Program-made: the position numbers and the translations under genes
Assembly: GCF_019746665.1 (NCBI RefSeq)
Contig: NZ_JAIERS010000004.1
Location: forward strand, 1 to 64,000
From: Sphingomonas sp.
GTDB lineage: Bacteria > Pseudomonadota > Alphaproteobacteria > Sphingomonadales > Sphingomonadaceae
Length of the DNA: 64,000 nucleotides
Direction: 5' to 3'
Notes under the pieces: model-generated
What the model was told of the DNA's origin: nothing
Seen by the model: the letters and a program-made list of their open reading frames with translations, nothing else
The model's database searches: none
Shown: positions 40,315 through 51,801 of the stretch, one piece after another
Numbering within the stretch: position 1 is the stretch's first letter
Layout of the letters: each line of letters starts with the position of its first letter

Positions 40315-41043
40315 TCAACGCATCTCCCGCACACGCACATCCAGCCGATCCCCCGCGATCACCAGCTCGTTGAACGAGGGCCGCGTCGCGCGTACGCGCT
40401 CCGAAAGGGTGCCCGCCCCGATCAGCCGTACCGTGCCCGCCGCCACCTCGTGCGCCACGTCATAAGGGTCATGGACATGCCCCGTGAGCACCGCCCGCGC
40501 GCCGGCGGCGGCGAGTTCGACCAAGGCGCCCGCCCCGCCCCGCGTCCGCGCGGTACTGTGCGTTCCCGCCTCGACCAGCGGATGGTGGCAGGCGACCAGC
40601 ATGAACGCATCCTCGGGTACCGCCTCGGCGAGCGCCAGCGCCGCCGCCAGCTGCGCGCGGCTGATATGGCCTTTTGACCAGTTGATCCGCCACTGGAAGC
40701 GCGCAGTCGTCCGCAACGGAACGATCGCGACGCCCTTTACCGCGAGTGGCCGCTCAACCAGCCGTTCGAGCCGGGAATAGCGCGCATAAGGCTGGGCGAA
40801 GCGCGCCCAAGGGTTGAAATAAGGCAGATCGTGATTGCCGGGCTCGACCGTGACCGGCACGCCAAGCCCTTCGAGCCAGCGCGCCGCCGCTTCGAACTCA
40901 TGGCGGCGGGCGCGCATGGTGAGATCTCCGGTCATGATGACGGCATCGGGCCGTTCGGCGCGGACGGTGTCGGCGAACCAGGCGACGGCGGCCTTGTCCT
41001 CGGCACCGAAATGCACGTCGCTCACATGGAACAGCCGCGCCAT
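40315..41043 (-). CDS. Calcineurin-like metallophosphoesterase
   Basis: Protein of 242 residues with all metal motifs of the metallophosphatase family: HVSDVHFG, MTGDLT, EPGNHD, ACHHPLV and LTGHVHDP. It is therefore a two-metal hydrolase, possibly of the cyclic-nucleotide (CpdA-like) or lipid-phosphate type; the substrate cannot be told. It starts at ATG 41043, overlapping the stop of the lipid-kinase-like gene by one base (TGATG), so the two are coupled. An action on phospholipid products would fit the neighbour. Confidence 0.87.
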   Translation of the reverse strand: MARLFHVSDVHFGAEDKAAVAWFADTVRAERPDAVIMTGDLTMRARRHEFEAAARWLEGLGVPVTVEPGNHDLPYFNPWARFAQPYARYSRLERLVERPLAVKGVAIVPLRTTARFQWRINWSKGHISRAQLAAALALAEAVPEDAFMLVACHHPLVEAGTHSTARTRGGAGALVELAAAGARAVLTGHVHDPYDVAHEVAAGTVRLIGAGTLSERVRATRPSFNELVIAGDRLDVRVREMR

Positions 41044-41864
41044 CAGGCGGTCTTCAGGAACTGCGGCCGGGTCTCCCCCGCGCGGATCACGAGATCGGGC
41101 TCGATCATCACCGGCTCGCCATCGAACAGCGCCAGCACGGGCCGGCGTTCGGCGGTGCGGAGTTCGGGTGCCTTGATTTCGGTGACGGCCGCGGCGTTCA
41201 CCCAATCGCCGGTGAGAAATTCCCAGCCGAGCGCGAGGATCGATCCCCAGTCGCGCGCATCGATCGCGGCAATCCGCAAACGCCCCCCGACCGCCTGGAC
41301 GAATACCGCCTGCACGCGGCGCGGCAGGCCCGCGAGCCCGCGCAACCGCAGCCCCTGGCCAAAGGTCCGTCCCCACGCGCCCCGCGCGGCGCGCAGCATC
41401 TGGCGCAGCTTGCCGGCGCGCGCCGCCTCCCGCGCGCGGACCCAGCTCGCGGCAGGCCCCAGAATAAGCCCGACAAACGCGCGGTGCTGTCCTGCCTCGA
41501 CATAAGGCAGCGCGATACGTTCGGCACCCTGGTGCGCCGCATGGATGATGTCGGCGGGCTCGGCCTCGCCATGGAGCAGCTTGGCGAGCAGGTTCATCGT
41601 ACCCCCGGGTAGGATCAGCAGATCGCCCCGCCAGTCCGCGAGCGCGCAGGCCGCCGCGTTGATCGTGCCGTCGCCAGCGAACAGCACCACCGTGTCGATC
41701 CCGGCGGAATCGAGCGTGCCCGGCTGCGGCAAATCCTCGTCCGGAAAACGCGTTCGTCCACCGAGCTGCAGCCCGCGCTCGCCGAACAGCGCCTCGAGCG
41801 CCTCGCATTTCTCTTCGCTCGCCGAGCCGGAACCCGGATTGGTGATGAACCATAATCGCTGCAT
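41043..41864 (-). CDS. Diacylglycerol kinase catalytic-domain protein
   Basis: Protein of 273 residues of the DagK/YegS/sphingosine-kinase family. Motifs are ITNPGSGSA (phosphate loop), LFAGDGTINAA and LPGGTMNLLA. Members phosphorylate diacylglycerol, sphingoid bases or related lipids. Sphingomonads make glycosphingolipids, so a sphingoid substrate is conceivable, but the sequence does not decide. It is coupled to the downstream phosphoesterase gene. Confidence 0.82.
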   Translation of the reverse strand: MQRLWFITNPGSGSASEEKCEALEALFGERGLQLGGRTRFPDEDLPQPGTLDSAGIDTVVLFAGDGTINAAACALADWRGDLLILPGGTMNLLAKLLHGEAEPADIIHAAHQGAERIALPYVEAGQHRAFVGLILGPAASWVRAREAARAGKLRQMLRAARGAWGRTFGQGLRLRGLAGLPRRVQAVFVQAVGGRLRIAAIDARDWGSILALGWEFLTGDWVNAAAVTEIKAPELRTAERRPVLALFDGEPVMIEPDLVIRAGETRPQFLKTA

Positions 41865-41912
41865 GGCCGGCTAAACGCGGCGCCGGCCGGATAGTGCCAT
41901 GGCTCGCTGCGC

Positions 41913-42365
41913 TTAAAGTCCCGGATTGAGCCGAACCACGTCCCAGGTGAACCAGGCGGCGAAGCTCACCCAGCCAACATAGGGAAGAAGCAAGACCGCG
42001 CTCCCCCGCGAGAAGCGCATCGCCTGAACCACCAGCGCCAGCGCCGAGGGCAGCAGGAACAGGCATTCCATCAACGCCCAGCGCGGCGCCTGGAAGTGGA
42101 AGAACAAATAGCTCCAGCCGATGTTGAGGAAGCCGGTGAGCGCGAGCGAGGCGATCAGCAGATCGCCCTCGCGCGGCGGGCTCGCACGCCAGGCGCTGGC
42201 GCCGGCGATCGCCGAGAGGCCATAGATCGCGGTCCAGCCCAGCGCGAACAGCCGCCCATTGGGCGCATAGTCCGGCAGGTTGAGCGCATAGTACCACGGC
42301 CCGGTGACGCTGATCGTCGCCCCGATCGCGACCACCAGGCCGGCAACGAGCGCGCCGACCGCCAT
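41913..42365 (-). CDS. tspO: TspO/MBR family protein at the edge of the photosynthesis block (second copy)
   Basis: Protein of about 150 residues from ATG 42365, with five membrane helices and the TspO segments WYYALNLPDYAPNG, LGWTAIYGL and LLPYVGWVSFAAWFTWDVVRLN. In Rhodobacter TspO lies in the photosynthesis cluster and modulates tetrapyrrole export and pigment gene expression. The start is unsure: a TTG at 42413 or a GTG at 42467 inside bchP would add basic residues before the first helix, and none has a strong ribosome-binding site. It follows bchP on the same strand. Confidence 0.85.
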   Translation of the reverse strand: MAVGALVAGLVVAIGATISVTGPWYYALNLPDYAPNGRLFALGWTAIYGLSAIAGASAWRASPPREGDLLIASLALTGFLNIGWSYLFFHFQAPRWALMECLFLLPSALALVVQAMRFSRGSAVLLLPYVGWVSFAAWFTWDVVRLNPGL

Positions 42366-42396
42366 CGGAAACAACCAAGCGCGGCGCGGCGGTCGC

Positions 42397-43566
42397 TCAG
42401 CGTGCGACGCCAAGGAGGTGCCCCATGTCTTTGACGAAGATGCGGAAGTGCGCGAGGGGTTCGGCACGGACCAGCTCCTTGTTCATATAGGCCTGCCAGG
42501 TGAGCTTCTGGACGTCCTTGTCTTCGCAGATCTTCACGAAGCGCTCGCGGCGCTTGTCGCTGCGATACCAGAAGTGCTGCATCATCCGCAGGATGAAGAA
42601 GACCCGGCCATGCGCCTTCATGAACGCGCGGCGCGCCTGGGCGAGCGCCTTGGGGTTGCCGGTCGCGAGGAACGCGTCGATCGCTTGCGCGGCGCAGCGG
42701 CCGCACGCCATCGCGTAATAGATGCCCTCGCCCGATGCCGGCGCGACGACGCCCGCGGCATCGCCGGCGACGAGCACGTCGCGGCCATTGTCCCAGCGCT
42801 TCAAGGGCTTGAGCGGGATCGGCGCGCCTTCGCGGCGTACCGTCGGACAATCGTCCAGCCCCGATTGCGCCCGCAGCCGCGCGGTCGCGTCGCGCAGCGC
42901 GAAGCCCTTATGCGCGCTGCCAACACCGATGCTGGTCTGCGGCCCGTGCGGGAACACCCAGCCGTAGAAGTCCGGCGAGATATGGCCCTGATAGACGACG
43001 TCGCAGCGCGCCGGATCGAAGGCGGCGCTGGCGGGCGGGGATTCGACCACTTCGTGATAGGCGAAGACGCATTTGCTGCGCGCGCCGGGCAACGCCGTGC
43101 GCGCCACGGCCGAGTTGGCGCCGTCCGCGCCGATCACCGCGCGCGCCCGGACGCGCTCCTGCGCGCCGCCGCGTGCATCGCGATAGACGACGACCGCGGT
43201 GCCATCCGCGTCGCGCTCGATCCCCTCGAACGCCCCGGTCCGCCGCTCGGCGCCCGCGAGCGCGGCGCGGCCGCGCAGCCATTCATCGAACGGCCCGCGA
43301 TCGACCATGCCGACGAAACCATCGCCCACCGGCATCTCGACCGCCTTGTGCGAGGGCGCGATCATCCGCGCCGCGGTCGCGCGGGCGACGAGCAGATGGT
43401 CGGGAATGTCGAAATCGCGGATCAATCGTGGCGGGATCGCGCCACCGCATGGCTTGATTCGCCCGGCGCGATCGAGCAGCAGCACCCGCCGCCCGGCCCG
43501 CGCCAGATCGGTCGCGGCGGTCGCGCCACTCGGGCCGCCGCCTACCACCACCACATCATAGGTCAT
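42397..43566 (-). CDS. bchP: Geranylgeranyl diphosphate / geranylgeranyl-bacteriochlorophyll reductase
   Basis: FAD enzyme of 389 residues that reduces three double bonds of the geranylgeranyl tail to phytyl in bacteriochlorophyll a. The dinucleotide loop is VVVVGGGPSGATAATDLA; AGRIKPCGGAIP and AGDAAGVVAPASGEGIYYAM (second FAD site) are typical of BchP/ChlP. Start ATG 43566 overlaps the pucC stop by 4 bp (ATGA). Order bchG-pucC-bchP is conserved in phototrophic alphaproteobacteria. Confidence 0.95.
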   Translation of the reverse strand: MTYDVVVVGGGPSGATAATDLARAGRRVLLLDRAGRIKPCGGAIPPRLIRDFDIPDHLLVARATAARMIAPSHKAVEMPVGDGFVGMVDRGPFDEWLRGRAALAGAERRTGAFEGIERDADGTAVVVYRDARGGAQERVRARAVIGADGANSAVARTALPGARSKCVFAYHEVVESPPASAAFDPARCDVVYQGHISPDFYGWVFPHGPQTSIGVGSAHKGFALRDATARLRAQSGLDDCPTVRREGAPIPLKPLKRWDNGRDVLVAGDAAGVVAPASGEGIYYAMACGRCAAQAIDAFLATGNPKALAQARRAFMKAHGRVFFILRMMQHFWYRSDKRRERFVKICEDKDVQKLTWQAYMNKELVRAEPLAHFRIFVKDMGHLLGVAR

Positions 43567-44867
43567 AGCATCGCCTCCCGAAACTTGGGGGAACCGGCGC
43601 GCATCCCGGTCGCGAGCAGCGCCGCGAGCAGGAACAGGCCGGCCTCGACCGCGAACACGCCGGCGAACGATTCCGCCCCCGCCCCCATCGCGCGGAGAAG
43701 ATCGACGCCCAGCGCGCCGCTCAGCCCGCCCAGGCCGAAGGCGATCGCCTGCGCCGCGCCCCATACGCCGAGCCGCAGCCCCTCGCGCGCCGGGCCGGCA
43801 CTACTCGCCAGCCCCATCATCGCGCCGATCGCCGCCACCGCGAACACGCCATTGGCGAAGCCCAGCAACCAGACATTCGCGGCGAGCGGCCAGGCCGGGC
43901 CAATCCGCGCGGCGATGCCAAGCCCCGCCAGCGCCAAGGCCGATCCCATGCAGCCGCCGACGATCCAGCGCCGCAGCGCCGCCGGCGCGCCGCCGCCAAA
44001 GGCCGAACCGCCGATCCCGGCGAGCAGCATCCCGACGAGAACCCCGCTATGCTGCAGCCCCGACAAGCCGGTCGATTGGCCAGGGGTGAAGCCGAACACC
44101 AGCCCCGCGAACGGCTCCAGGATCAAATCCTGCATCGAATAAGCCAGCATCGACAGGAACACGAAGCCGGTGAAATGCCGCGCGTCACGCTCGGCCAGCA
44201 TCTCGGCGAGCGCCGCGCCGAAGCTCTGTGTCGGCACTTCCTCCGCCGGCACCACCCGTCCGCGCGGCTCGACGCCTCGCACCGCCCCCCAGGCGAGCAG
44301 GAACGCGCCAACCGCGATACCACCCGAGACCATCGCCAGCCGGAACGGGGAGAAGGGATCGACCAGCTTGCTCGCGATCGCGGCGGTAACGACGATGCCG
44401 GCGATCATCATGATCCAGCTCGTCGCCGCCGCCGCCGCGCGGCGCTCGGGCGCGACCAGCGTCGCGAGCAGCGCGAGGAGCGAGGTGCCCGCCGCCCCTA
44501 CCCCGGCGCCGATCAGCGCATAGGCGGTAATCGCCATCAGATAACCCAGTGGCGCGCCCGCGGCGAGCATCCCCAGGCTATCGACCGCAAGCAGGCTCCC
44601 CAGCATCAGGGTCGCCATGCCGCCGACGATCCAGGGGGTGCGCCGCGCGCCCCGGTCCGATCCATGCCCCCAAAACGGCCGGGCGAGCTGCACGCCATAA
44701 TGCCAGGCGACCAGCCCCGCCGGCAGCGCCAGCGGCAGGGCAAGCTCGACGGTCATGATTCGGTTGAGCAGCGAGGTGCTGAGCATCACGCTCGCGCCGA
44801 TCGCGCTCTGCACGAGTCCGAGCCGGACGATCCCGCCCCAGCCCAGCCCGGGCACGCCCGCGCTCAC
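43563..44867 (-). CDS. pucC: PucC-family bacteriochlorophyll delivery/assembly protein
   Basis: Membrane protein of 434 residues with about 12 helices, of the PucC/LhaA (BCD) family of the major facilitator superfamily, which delivers bacteriochlorophyll to light-harvesting complexes. Landmarks are LNRIMTVELALP near the N-terminus, the GSDRGARRTPWIVGG loop and QDLILEPFAGLVFGFTPG. The start is GTG 44867, overlapping the bchG stop by 4 bp (GTGA). It is similar to the bch2 gene between bchG and bchP in Rhodobacter. A second family member, lhaA, is in the window. Confidence 0.92.
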   Translation of the reverse strand: MSAGVPGLGWGGIVRLGLVQSAIGASVMLSTSLLNRIMTVELALPLALPAGLVAWHYGVQLARPFWGHGSDRGARRTPWIVGGMATLMLGSLLAVDSLGMLAAGAPLGYLMAITAYALIGAGVGAAGTSLLALLATLVAPERRAAAAATSWIMMIAGIVVTAAIASKLVDPFSPFRLAMVSGGIAVGAFLLAWGAVRGVEPRGRVVPAEEVPTQSFGAALAEMLAERDARHFTGFVFLSMLAYSMQDLILEPFAGLVFGFTPGQSTGLSGLQHSGVLVGMLLAGIGGSAFGGGAPAALRRWIVGGCMGSALALAGLGIAARIGPAWPLAANVWLLGFANGVFAVAAIGAMMGLASSAGPAREGLRLGVWGAAQAIAFGLGGLSGALGVDLLRAMGAGAESFAGVFAVEAGLFLLAALLATGMRAGSPKFREAML

Positions 44868-45808
44868 CAATGCACCCCGCCGGCAAGCCCGAGCGCCGCG
44901 ACGAGCATCCCGAGCACCGACAGCCCCGTTCCGGTCGCGTTATACCAGGGCGCGCGGCCGACCGGATTGGCGATCAGCTTGGGCATCAGCGCGAGCTGTG
45001 CCGCGAGCAGGCCCGCGATCACCAGCGCAGCGAGCAGATGCCCCAGCGCGGCGAGCAGCAGCACGACCACCAGTTGCGGCACCGCCATCACCACACAGGC
45101 CACCCAGGCGGCGCGCACCGGGCCGATCGTGGCGGGCAACGAGCGGATGCCGCAGGCACGGTCCCCCTCGATCGCCTTGAAATCGTTGAGCGTCATGATG
45201 CCATGCGCGCCGATGCTGTAGAGCAGCAGCACCGCGAGCACCGGCGCCGAGGGCATCGCCCCCGCCGCCACCGCCGCGCCGGTGAACCAGCTCAGCCCTT
45301 CATACGTGAAGCCGACGACGCCCGGCCCCCACAGGCCGCTCAGCTTCAACCGGGCGGGCGGGGCGCTGTAAGCCCAGGCGCAGATGAGCGCGAGGACCGT
45401 CGCCGGCACCACCCAGCGGCTGGCGAAAGCGGCGATCAGCGCGGCGAGCGCGAGCGACACCGCGCTCCCGATCAGCGCGATCCACAGCCCCCAACGCCCG
45501 CCGATCCGCCCCGAGGGGATCGGTCGCCCGGGCTCGTTGATCGCGTCGACATCGCGATCGAACCAATCGTTGATCGCCTGGCTGGTGCCGCATACCACCG
45601 GCCCGGTCAGCACGATGCCCAGCAGAATGAAGGGTAGCTGCGCCCGCAGCGGCGCGCCGGCGGAGATCACGCCGCATAGGAACGCCCAGATCGGCGGAAA
45701 CCACGTGATCGGCTTGAGTAGCTCGAGGACATCGCCCGCTTTGGGCACGGCGCGGCCGGGGAGCGGCGAAAGGGGCGCGAACGCGGTACGCTGAGTCGAC
45801 CGGGCCAT
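44864..45808 (-). CDS. bchG: Bacteriochlorophyll synthase
   Basis: UbiA-family prenyltransferase of 314 residues that esterifies bacteriochlorophyllide a with geranylgeranyl or phytyl diphosphate. Both Asp-rich sites are seen: NDWFDRDVDAINEPGRPIP and NDFKAIEGDRACGIRSLP, with about nine membrane helices and ITWFPPIWAFLCG at the N-terminus. It heads the bchG-pucC-bchP operon. The 61 bp upstream contain a perfect PpsR box and a possible promoter TTGACG-N17-TAGCCT, so the operon should be repressed by PpsR under oxygen or light. Confidence 0.96.
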   Translation of the reverse strand: MARSTQRTAFAPLSPLPGRAVPKAGDVLELLKPITWFPPIWAFLCGVISAGAPLRAQLPFILLGIVLTGPVVCGTSQAINDWFDRDVDAINEPGRPIPSGRIGGRWGLWIALIGSAVSLALAALIAAFASRWVVPATVLALICAWAYSAPPARLKLSGLWGPGVVGFTYEGLSWFTGAAVAAGAMPSAPVLAVLLLYSIGAHGIMTLNDFKAIEGDRACGIRSLPATIGPVRAAWVACVVMAVPQLVVVLLLAALGHLLAALVIAGLLAAQLALMPKLIANPVGRAPWYNATGTGLSVLGMLVAALGLAGGVHW

Positions 45809-45850
45809 GCGCCAAGGCTACGGCCGTCAACATTTCACGTCAATTATGAT

Positions 45851-45868
45851 TGTCTATTTAACTAGACA
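45851..45868. promoter_or_regulatory. PpsR/CrtJ operator in front of bchG
   Basis: TGTCTATTTAACTAGACA is a perfect TGT-N12-ACA palindrome, in fact TGTCTA/TAGACA, the consensus of PpsR and CrtJ. It ends 1 bp before the ppsR stop codon and lies 42 bp upstream of bchG, just upstream of a TTGACG -35 candidate. Confidence 0.88.
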
Positions 45869-45869
45869 G

Positions 45870-47294
45870 TCAGTCCTCGTCGGACATCAGGTTGCCGAGC
45901 CCGTGGCGGTGCAGCTTGGAATAGAGGCTCTGCCGGCTCACCCCCAAAACTTCCGCCGCCGAGGCGCGATTGTCGGAGGTGTAGGCAAGTGCCGCTTCGA
46001 TACACAGCCGCTCGATCAAGTCGGTCGATTCGCGCACGATTTCCTTGAGCGACATCCGCCCGACCAGTTCGGTGAGCTGCTCGACCGAGCGCGGCAACGG
46101 CTTGTCGCCCGCCGTCGGCATGTCGCGCAGCCGGCGCCCGACCGCGCGGATCGTGAAGCCAAAGCAATCGCCCTCGGCGCCCGGCGCGAGCACGCCCGAA
46201 ATCTCGATCTCCTCCTGCCCGCCATCCAGGCCGCGGAGCACCGACGCAACATTGCGCACCGAGCCATGCTCGCGCAATTGCCCCGCGATCAGATCGACAT
46301 CGACGCCGGGGCGGCCGACCCAGGTATCGAGCCGCGCCCCCTTGGCGCGCTCGATCGTCGGCAATTGCGCCAGTTCGAGGAAAGCGGCGTTGGCGGCGCG
46401 CACCACCAGCTGCCGATCGGTGAGCACGAAGCCATCGGGCATCCGTTCCACCACCTCGCCCCAATCGGTATCCGATGGGCTTTCGACCGGCGCGGGCTCG
46501 GCGGGCGCGAGGCGGACGAGCAGCAGCGCCGAGCGGGCCTGGCGGAACAGCCGCGCCGCGACCTGTACCGCGCCACCGCCGCGCAGCCGGACCGCGATCG
46601 GCGGCACCTCGTCCGACGCCTCAACGGCGCCGAGATGCGCGATCAACGCCTCGCGCTCGGCCGGGTCGACGATCGTCGATACCGGCTGGTCGACCAGCGC
46701 GCCGGGCTTCACCGCCAGCGCGCGCGTCGCGGCACTGTTGGCCTCGCGGATGCGGCGGGTGGCGGCGTCAACGATCAGCACGGGTTCGTTCGCCATATCG
46801 AACAGCAGGCGATAGCGCGCCTCGGCCTGGCGCAATCGCAGATAGTCGCGCTCCAAAGACTGTTGCGCCTGAAGCAGCCGCTGCTGCAGTGCCGCCGCCT
46901 CGCGCAGGTCGCGGCCGATCGCGGCGAACCGTCCGTCGCTGATCGCGACGATTAGATAACGGACCGGCAGCTCGCCGATGACGGTCGCATGCGTCACCTG
47001 ACGCCAACGCGCGGGCACGCCGAGCGCCGCTTCGCTCAGCATCTCGACGACCTTGCCGCGCCCCTCGATCATCACGGTGTCGATGAAGGGTTGGCCGATC
47101 GCATCGTGAAAGCCATAGCCCGCCAACTGCGGGTCGCCGATCGCCAGATCGATGATGCGGCCATCGGGATCGAGCACGAAAGTCAGATCGCCCACCGCGG
47201 CCAGCAGCCCGGCAACCGCCGCGCTGTTCAATCCGCCAAGCGCTGCTGCATCGCGAAACGCGCGCGGCTCGATCGAGAGTTCAGCCCTATTCAC
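45870..47294 (-). CDS. ppsR: Transcriptional repressor PpsR (CrtJ)
   Basis: Protein of 474 residues. Three PAS-type segments are visible: about 30-150 (LTFVLDPDGRIIDLAIG), 165-275 (YRLLFDMANEPVLIVDAATRRI) and 290-400 (VVERMPDGFVLTDRQLVVRAANAAF). A Gln-rich helix links the first two (LQQRLLQAQQSLERDYLRL). The C-terminal Fis-type helix-turn-helix reads NRASAAEVLGVSRQSLYSKLHRHGL. PpsR represses bch, crt and puc genes at TGT-N12-ACA sites under oxic conditions. It lies between the antirepressor gene ppaA and bchG on the same strand. Confidence 0.95.
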   Translation of the reverse strand: MNRAELSIEPRAFRDAAALGGLNSAAVAGLLAAVGDLTFVLDPDGRIIDLAIGDPQLAGYGFHDAIGQPFIDTVMIEGRGKVVEMLSEAALGVPARWRQVTHATVIGELPVRYLIVAISDGRFAAIGRDLREAAALQQRLLQAQQSLERDYLRLRQAEARYRLLFDMANEPVLIVDAATRRIREANSAATRALAVKPGALVDQPVSTIVDPAEREALIAHLGAVEASDEVPPIAVRLRGGGAVQVAARLFRQARSALLLVRLAPAEPAPVESPSDTDWGEVVERMPDGFVLTDRQLVVRAANAAFLELAQLPTIERAKGARLDTWVGRPGVDVDLIAGQLREHGSVRNVASVLRGLDGGQEEIEISGVLAPGAEGDCFGFTIRAVGRRLRDMPTAGDKPLPRSVEQLTELVGRMSLKEIVRESTDLIERLCIEAALAYTSDNRASAAEVLGVSRQSLYSKLHRHGLGNLMSDED

Positions 47295-47353
47295 GTGGCA
47301 CGACTGCCCTTTGTAAGCATGGAGACGCGGTTACGCCTTACTCGCCCAACGCC

Positions 47354-48260
47354 TCAGGCGGCGGCGATCACGCCCCTGGCCCGTGCCGACACCAGCCGAC
47401 TTGCGAGCGCAACCGCCAGCCGCGCATCGGCTGCGGTCCCATCGGCCCCAACCTGGCCGGCGAGTTCGGGATCGTCTAGAAAGACCCGGCCGCCGACCAT
47501 CACGCACAGCCGCGGATTGCACGACACATTGCGCATCGCCGTGATCAACGCGGGAAGCGGGCGAATATGGCAGTCGCAACTCACGGTCAATCCGACAAGA
47601 TCGAACGGGGTCGTCGCGAGCCGGGCGAGCAGTTCGGGGGTGGTGGCCTCGGTCAGCCGTTCGGTGGACCAGCCATCCCGCGTGAAGATCTCGTCCATCA
47701 CCACCGCGCCGAAGCTATGTTGATCGCCCGGCATCGGCGCGAACAGCGCGCGGCGCCCCGGCGCACCGCTATCCGCGACCGGCACCCGCGCGGCGAGTTC
47801 GTGCACCACTTCCTGCAGCCGCCACAGCGCCATCGTCACATCGATGAAGTCGCAATAATCCTGCTCCCAGAACTCGCCGAGCCGGCGCGCGGTGGGGGCC
47901 AGGAGTTCGACGAGCACCGCCTCGGCGCCGATGCCGCGCGCGCAGATCTGGTCGACATAATCGAGCAGCACATCCGCTTCGGCGGTAAGCACGAGGCTGG
48001 TGAAACTTTCCACCTCGCCGCGCAGGATCGCGGGCGTGGTGCCGCGCACCGGTGCGCGCGACTCGCGCGGGTGCGCGGCGACCAAGGCGCGGAATAATCT
48101 CTCGCTCGACGACCGCCGAAAGCGATCCCTTGCCGGCGACGGAAATGTCGGTGCCATTTTCCTGCGGACCATTGGAGCGCGGGCGGAACACGCCACGCCC
48201 CGCCCCCTTCCGCCCGGCGATACCGGCGAAGGGACGTCCGAAAGAAAACAACGAAGCCAT
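47354..48260 (-). pseudogene. ppaA: PpaA/AerR-type B12-binding antirepressor gene with an apparent one-base frameshift
   Basis: The gene should start at ATG 48260 (MASLFSFGRPFAG), which has AGGAG 8 bp upstream. That frame reads to VVEREIIPR and then runs into unrelated Arg-rich sequence. The following frame (+1) reads LVAAHPRESRAPV and continues to a stop at 47354 with a B12-binding SCHIC domain (PGDQHSFGAVVMDEIF, with DxHxxG). Dropping one C at about 48086-48087 joins both into a protein of 301 residues (IIPRLVAAHPRE). PpaA/AerR senses light or oxygen through cobalamin and counters PpsR. Either the gene is broken or the base is a sequence error; a shorter product from an internal start cannot be excluded. 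Confidence 0.75.
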
Positions 48261-48432
48261 GGCTGGCTCTCCTAACCCGGCAATGTCGACGCTCAAGCAA
48301 TCGCAGCGCGCGATAAGCATGGTCGAGTCCTTGCCGGACGTATTGTGGAAAGTACGTCCTTTACGCCGACGTGACAATAGGGGAGTGCCACAGCGAAACG
48401 GGTTCGTCCAGCCAGATTGACGTAAAATCGAA

Positions 48433-50281
<1,849 letters not shown>

Positions 50282-50294
50282 ACGGAGAGCGTCC

Positions 50295-51801
50295 ATGCAG
50301 CTGACCGTGTGGACCTATGAAGGCCCGCCGCATGTCGGCGCGATGCGCATCGCGACCGCGATGGAGGGCGTCCACTACGTCCTCCATGCGCCACAGGGCG
50401 ATACCTACGCCGACCTGCTGTTCACGATGATCGAGCGTTCGCGCCGGCGCCCGCCCGTCACCTACACCACCTTCCAGGCGCGCGACCTGGGCAAGGACAC
50501 CGCCGAGCTGTTCCAGCAAGCGGCGCGCGAGGCCCATGCCCGCTTCGCCCCGCAGGCGATGCTCGTCGGCAGCAGCTGCACCGCCGAACTGATCCAGGAC
50601 GATCCCGCCGGCCTCGCCTCGGCGCTCAGCCTCCCGTGCCCGGTCATCCCGCTCGAACTGCCAAGCTATACCCGCAAGGAGAATTGGGGCGCGGGCGAGA
50701 CCTTCTACCAGATCGTCCGCCACCTTGCCGACAAGAGCGTCACCCCGCCCCCGCGCGAGGGGCGCCGGCCGCGCGCCAATCTGCTCGGGCCGACCGCGCT
50801 CGGTTTCCGCCACCGCGACGACGTGATCGAGGTGACCAAGCTTCTCGACCAGCTCGGCATCGACCTCCATCTTGTCGCCCCGCGCGGCGCGACGCCCGCC
50901 GAGATCGCGACGATCGGCGCGGCCGACTTCAACATCCTGCTTTACCCCGAGATCGGCGACACCGCCGCGCGCTGGCTGGAGCGCAGCTTCGGCCAGAAGA
51001 CGGTGCGCACCGTGCCGATCGGCGAAGGCGCGACGCGCGATTTCATCGCCGAGGTCGCCGCGGTCGCCGGCGTCGATCCCGCCCCCGCGCTGCCCAGCAA
51101 CCTGCCCTGGTGGAGCCGTTCGGTCGATTCGACCTATCTCACCGGCAAGCGCGTCTTCATCTTCGGCGACGCCACGCACGCCATCGCCGCCGCCCGCGTC
51201 GCGCGCGACGAGCTGGGGTTCGAGGTCGTCGGGCTGGGTTGCTACAACCGCGAATTCGCCCGCGAGATCAAGGCGGCGGCACGCGACCACGGCCTCACCC
51301 CGCTCGTCACCGACGATTATCTCGCGGTCGAGCGCGCGATCCAGGAAGCGCAGCCCGAACTGGTGCTCGGCACGCAGATGGAGCGCCACATCGCCAAGCG
51401 TCTGCGCATCCCCTGCGCGGTGATCTCGGCGCCGGTCCACGTCCAGGATTTCCCCGCGCGCTATTCGCCGCAAATGGGGTTCGAGGGCGCCAACGTGCTG
51501 TTCGACAGCTGGGTCCACCCGCTCGTCATGGGGCTGGAGGAGCATCTGCTGACGATGTTCCGTGACGATTTCGAGTTCTCGGACGACGCTGGCGCCAGCC
51601 ATCTCGGCGCCCACGCCGCCCCCGCCGAACCCGCGCCGACAGTCGCCGAAGCAACCCACTGGGCGCCCGAGGCCGAGCAGGAACTTCGCAAGATCCCGTT
51701 CTTCGTGCGCGGCAAGGCCCGCCGCAATACCGAGGCGTTCGCCGCCGAGCGCGGCATCGCCCACATCACCTTGGACACGCTCTACGAGGCGAAGGCGCAT
51801 T

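Noticed and set aside
41044..42378. Upstream open extension of the metallophosphoesterase frame
   Set aside because: The phosphoesterase begins at ATG 41043 with its first metal motif at once. The extension is an out-of-frame reading of the lipid-kinase and tspO genes.
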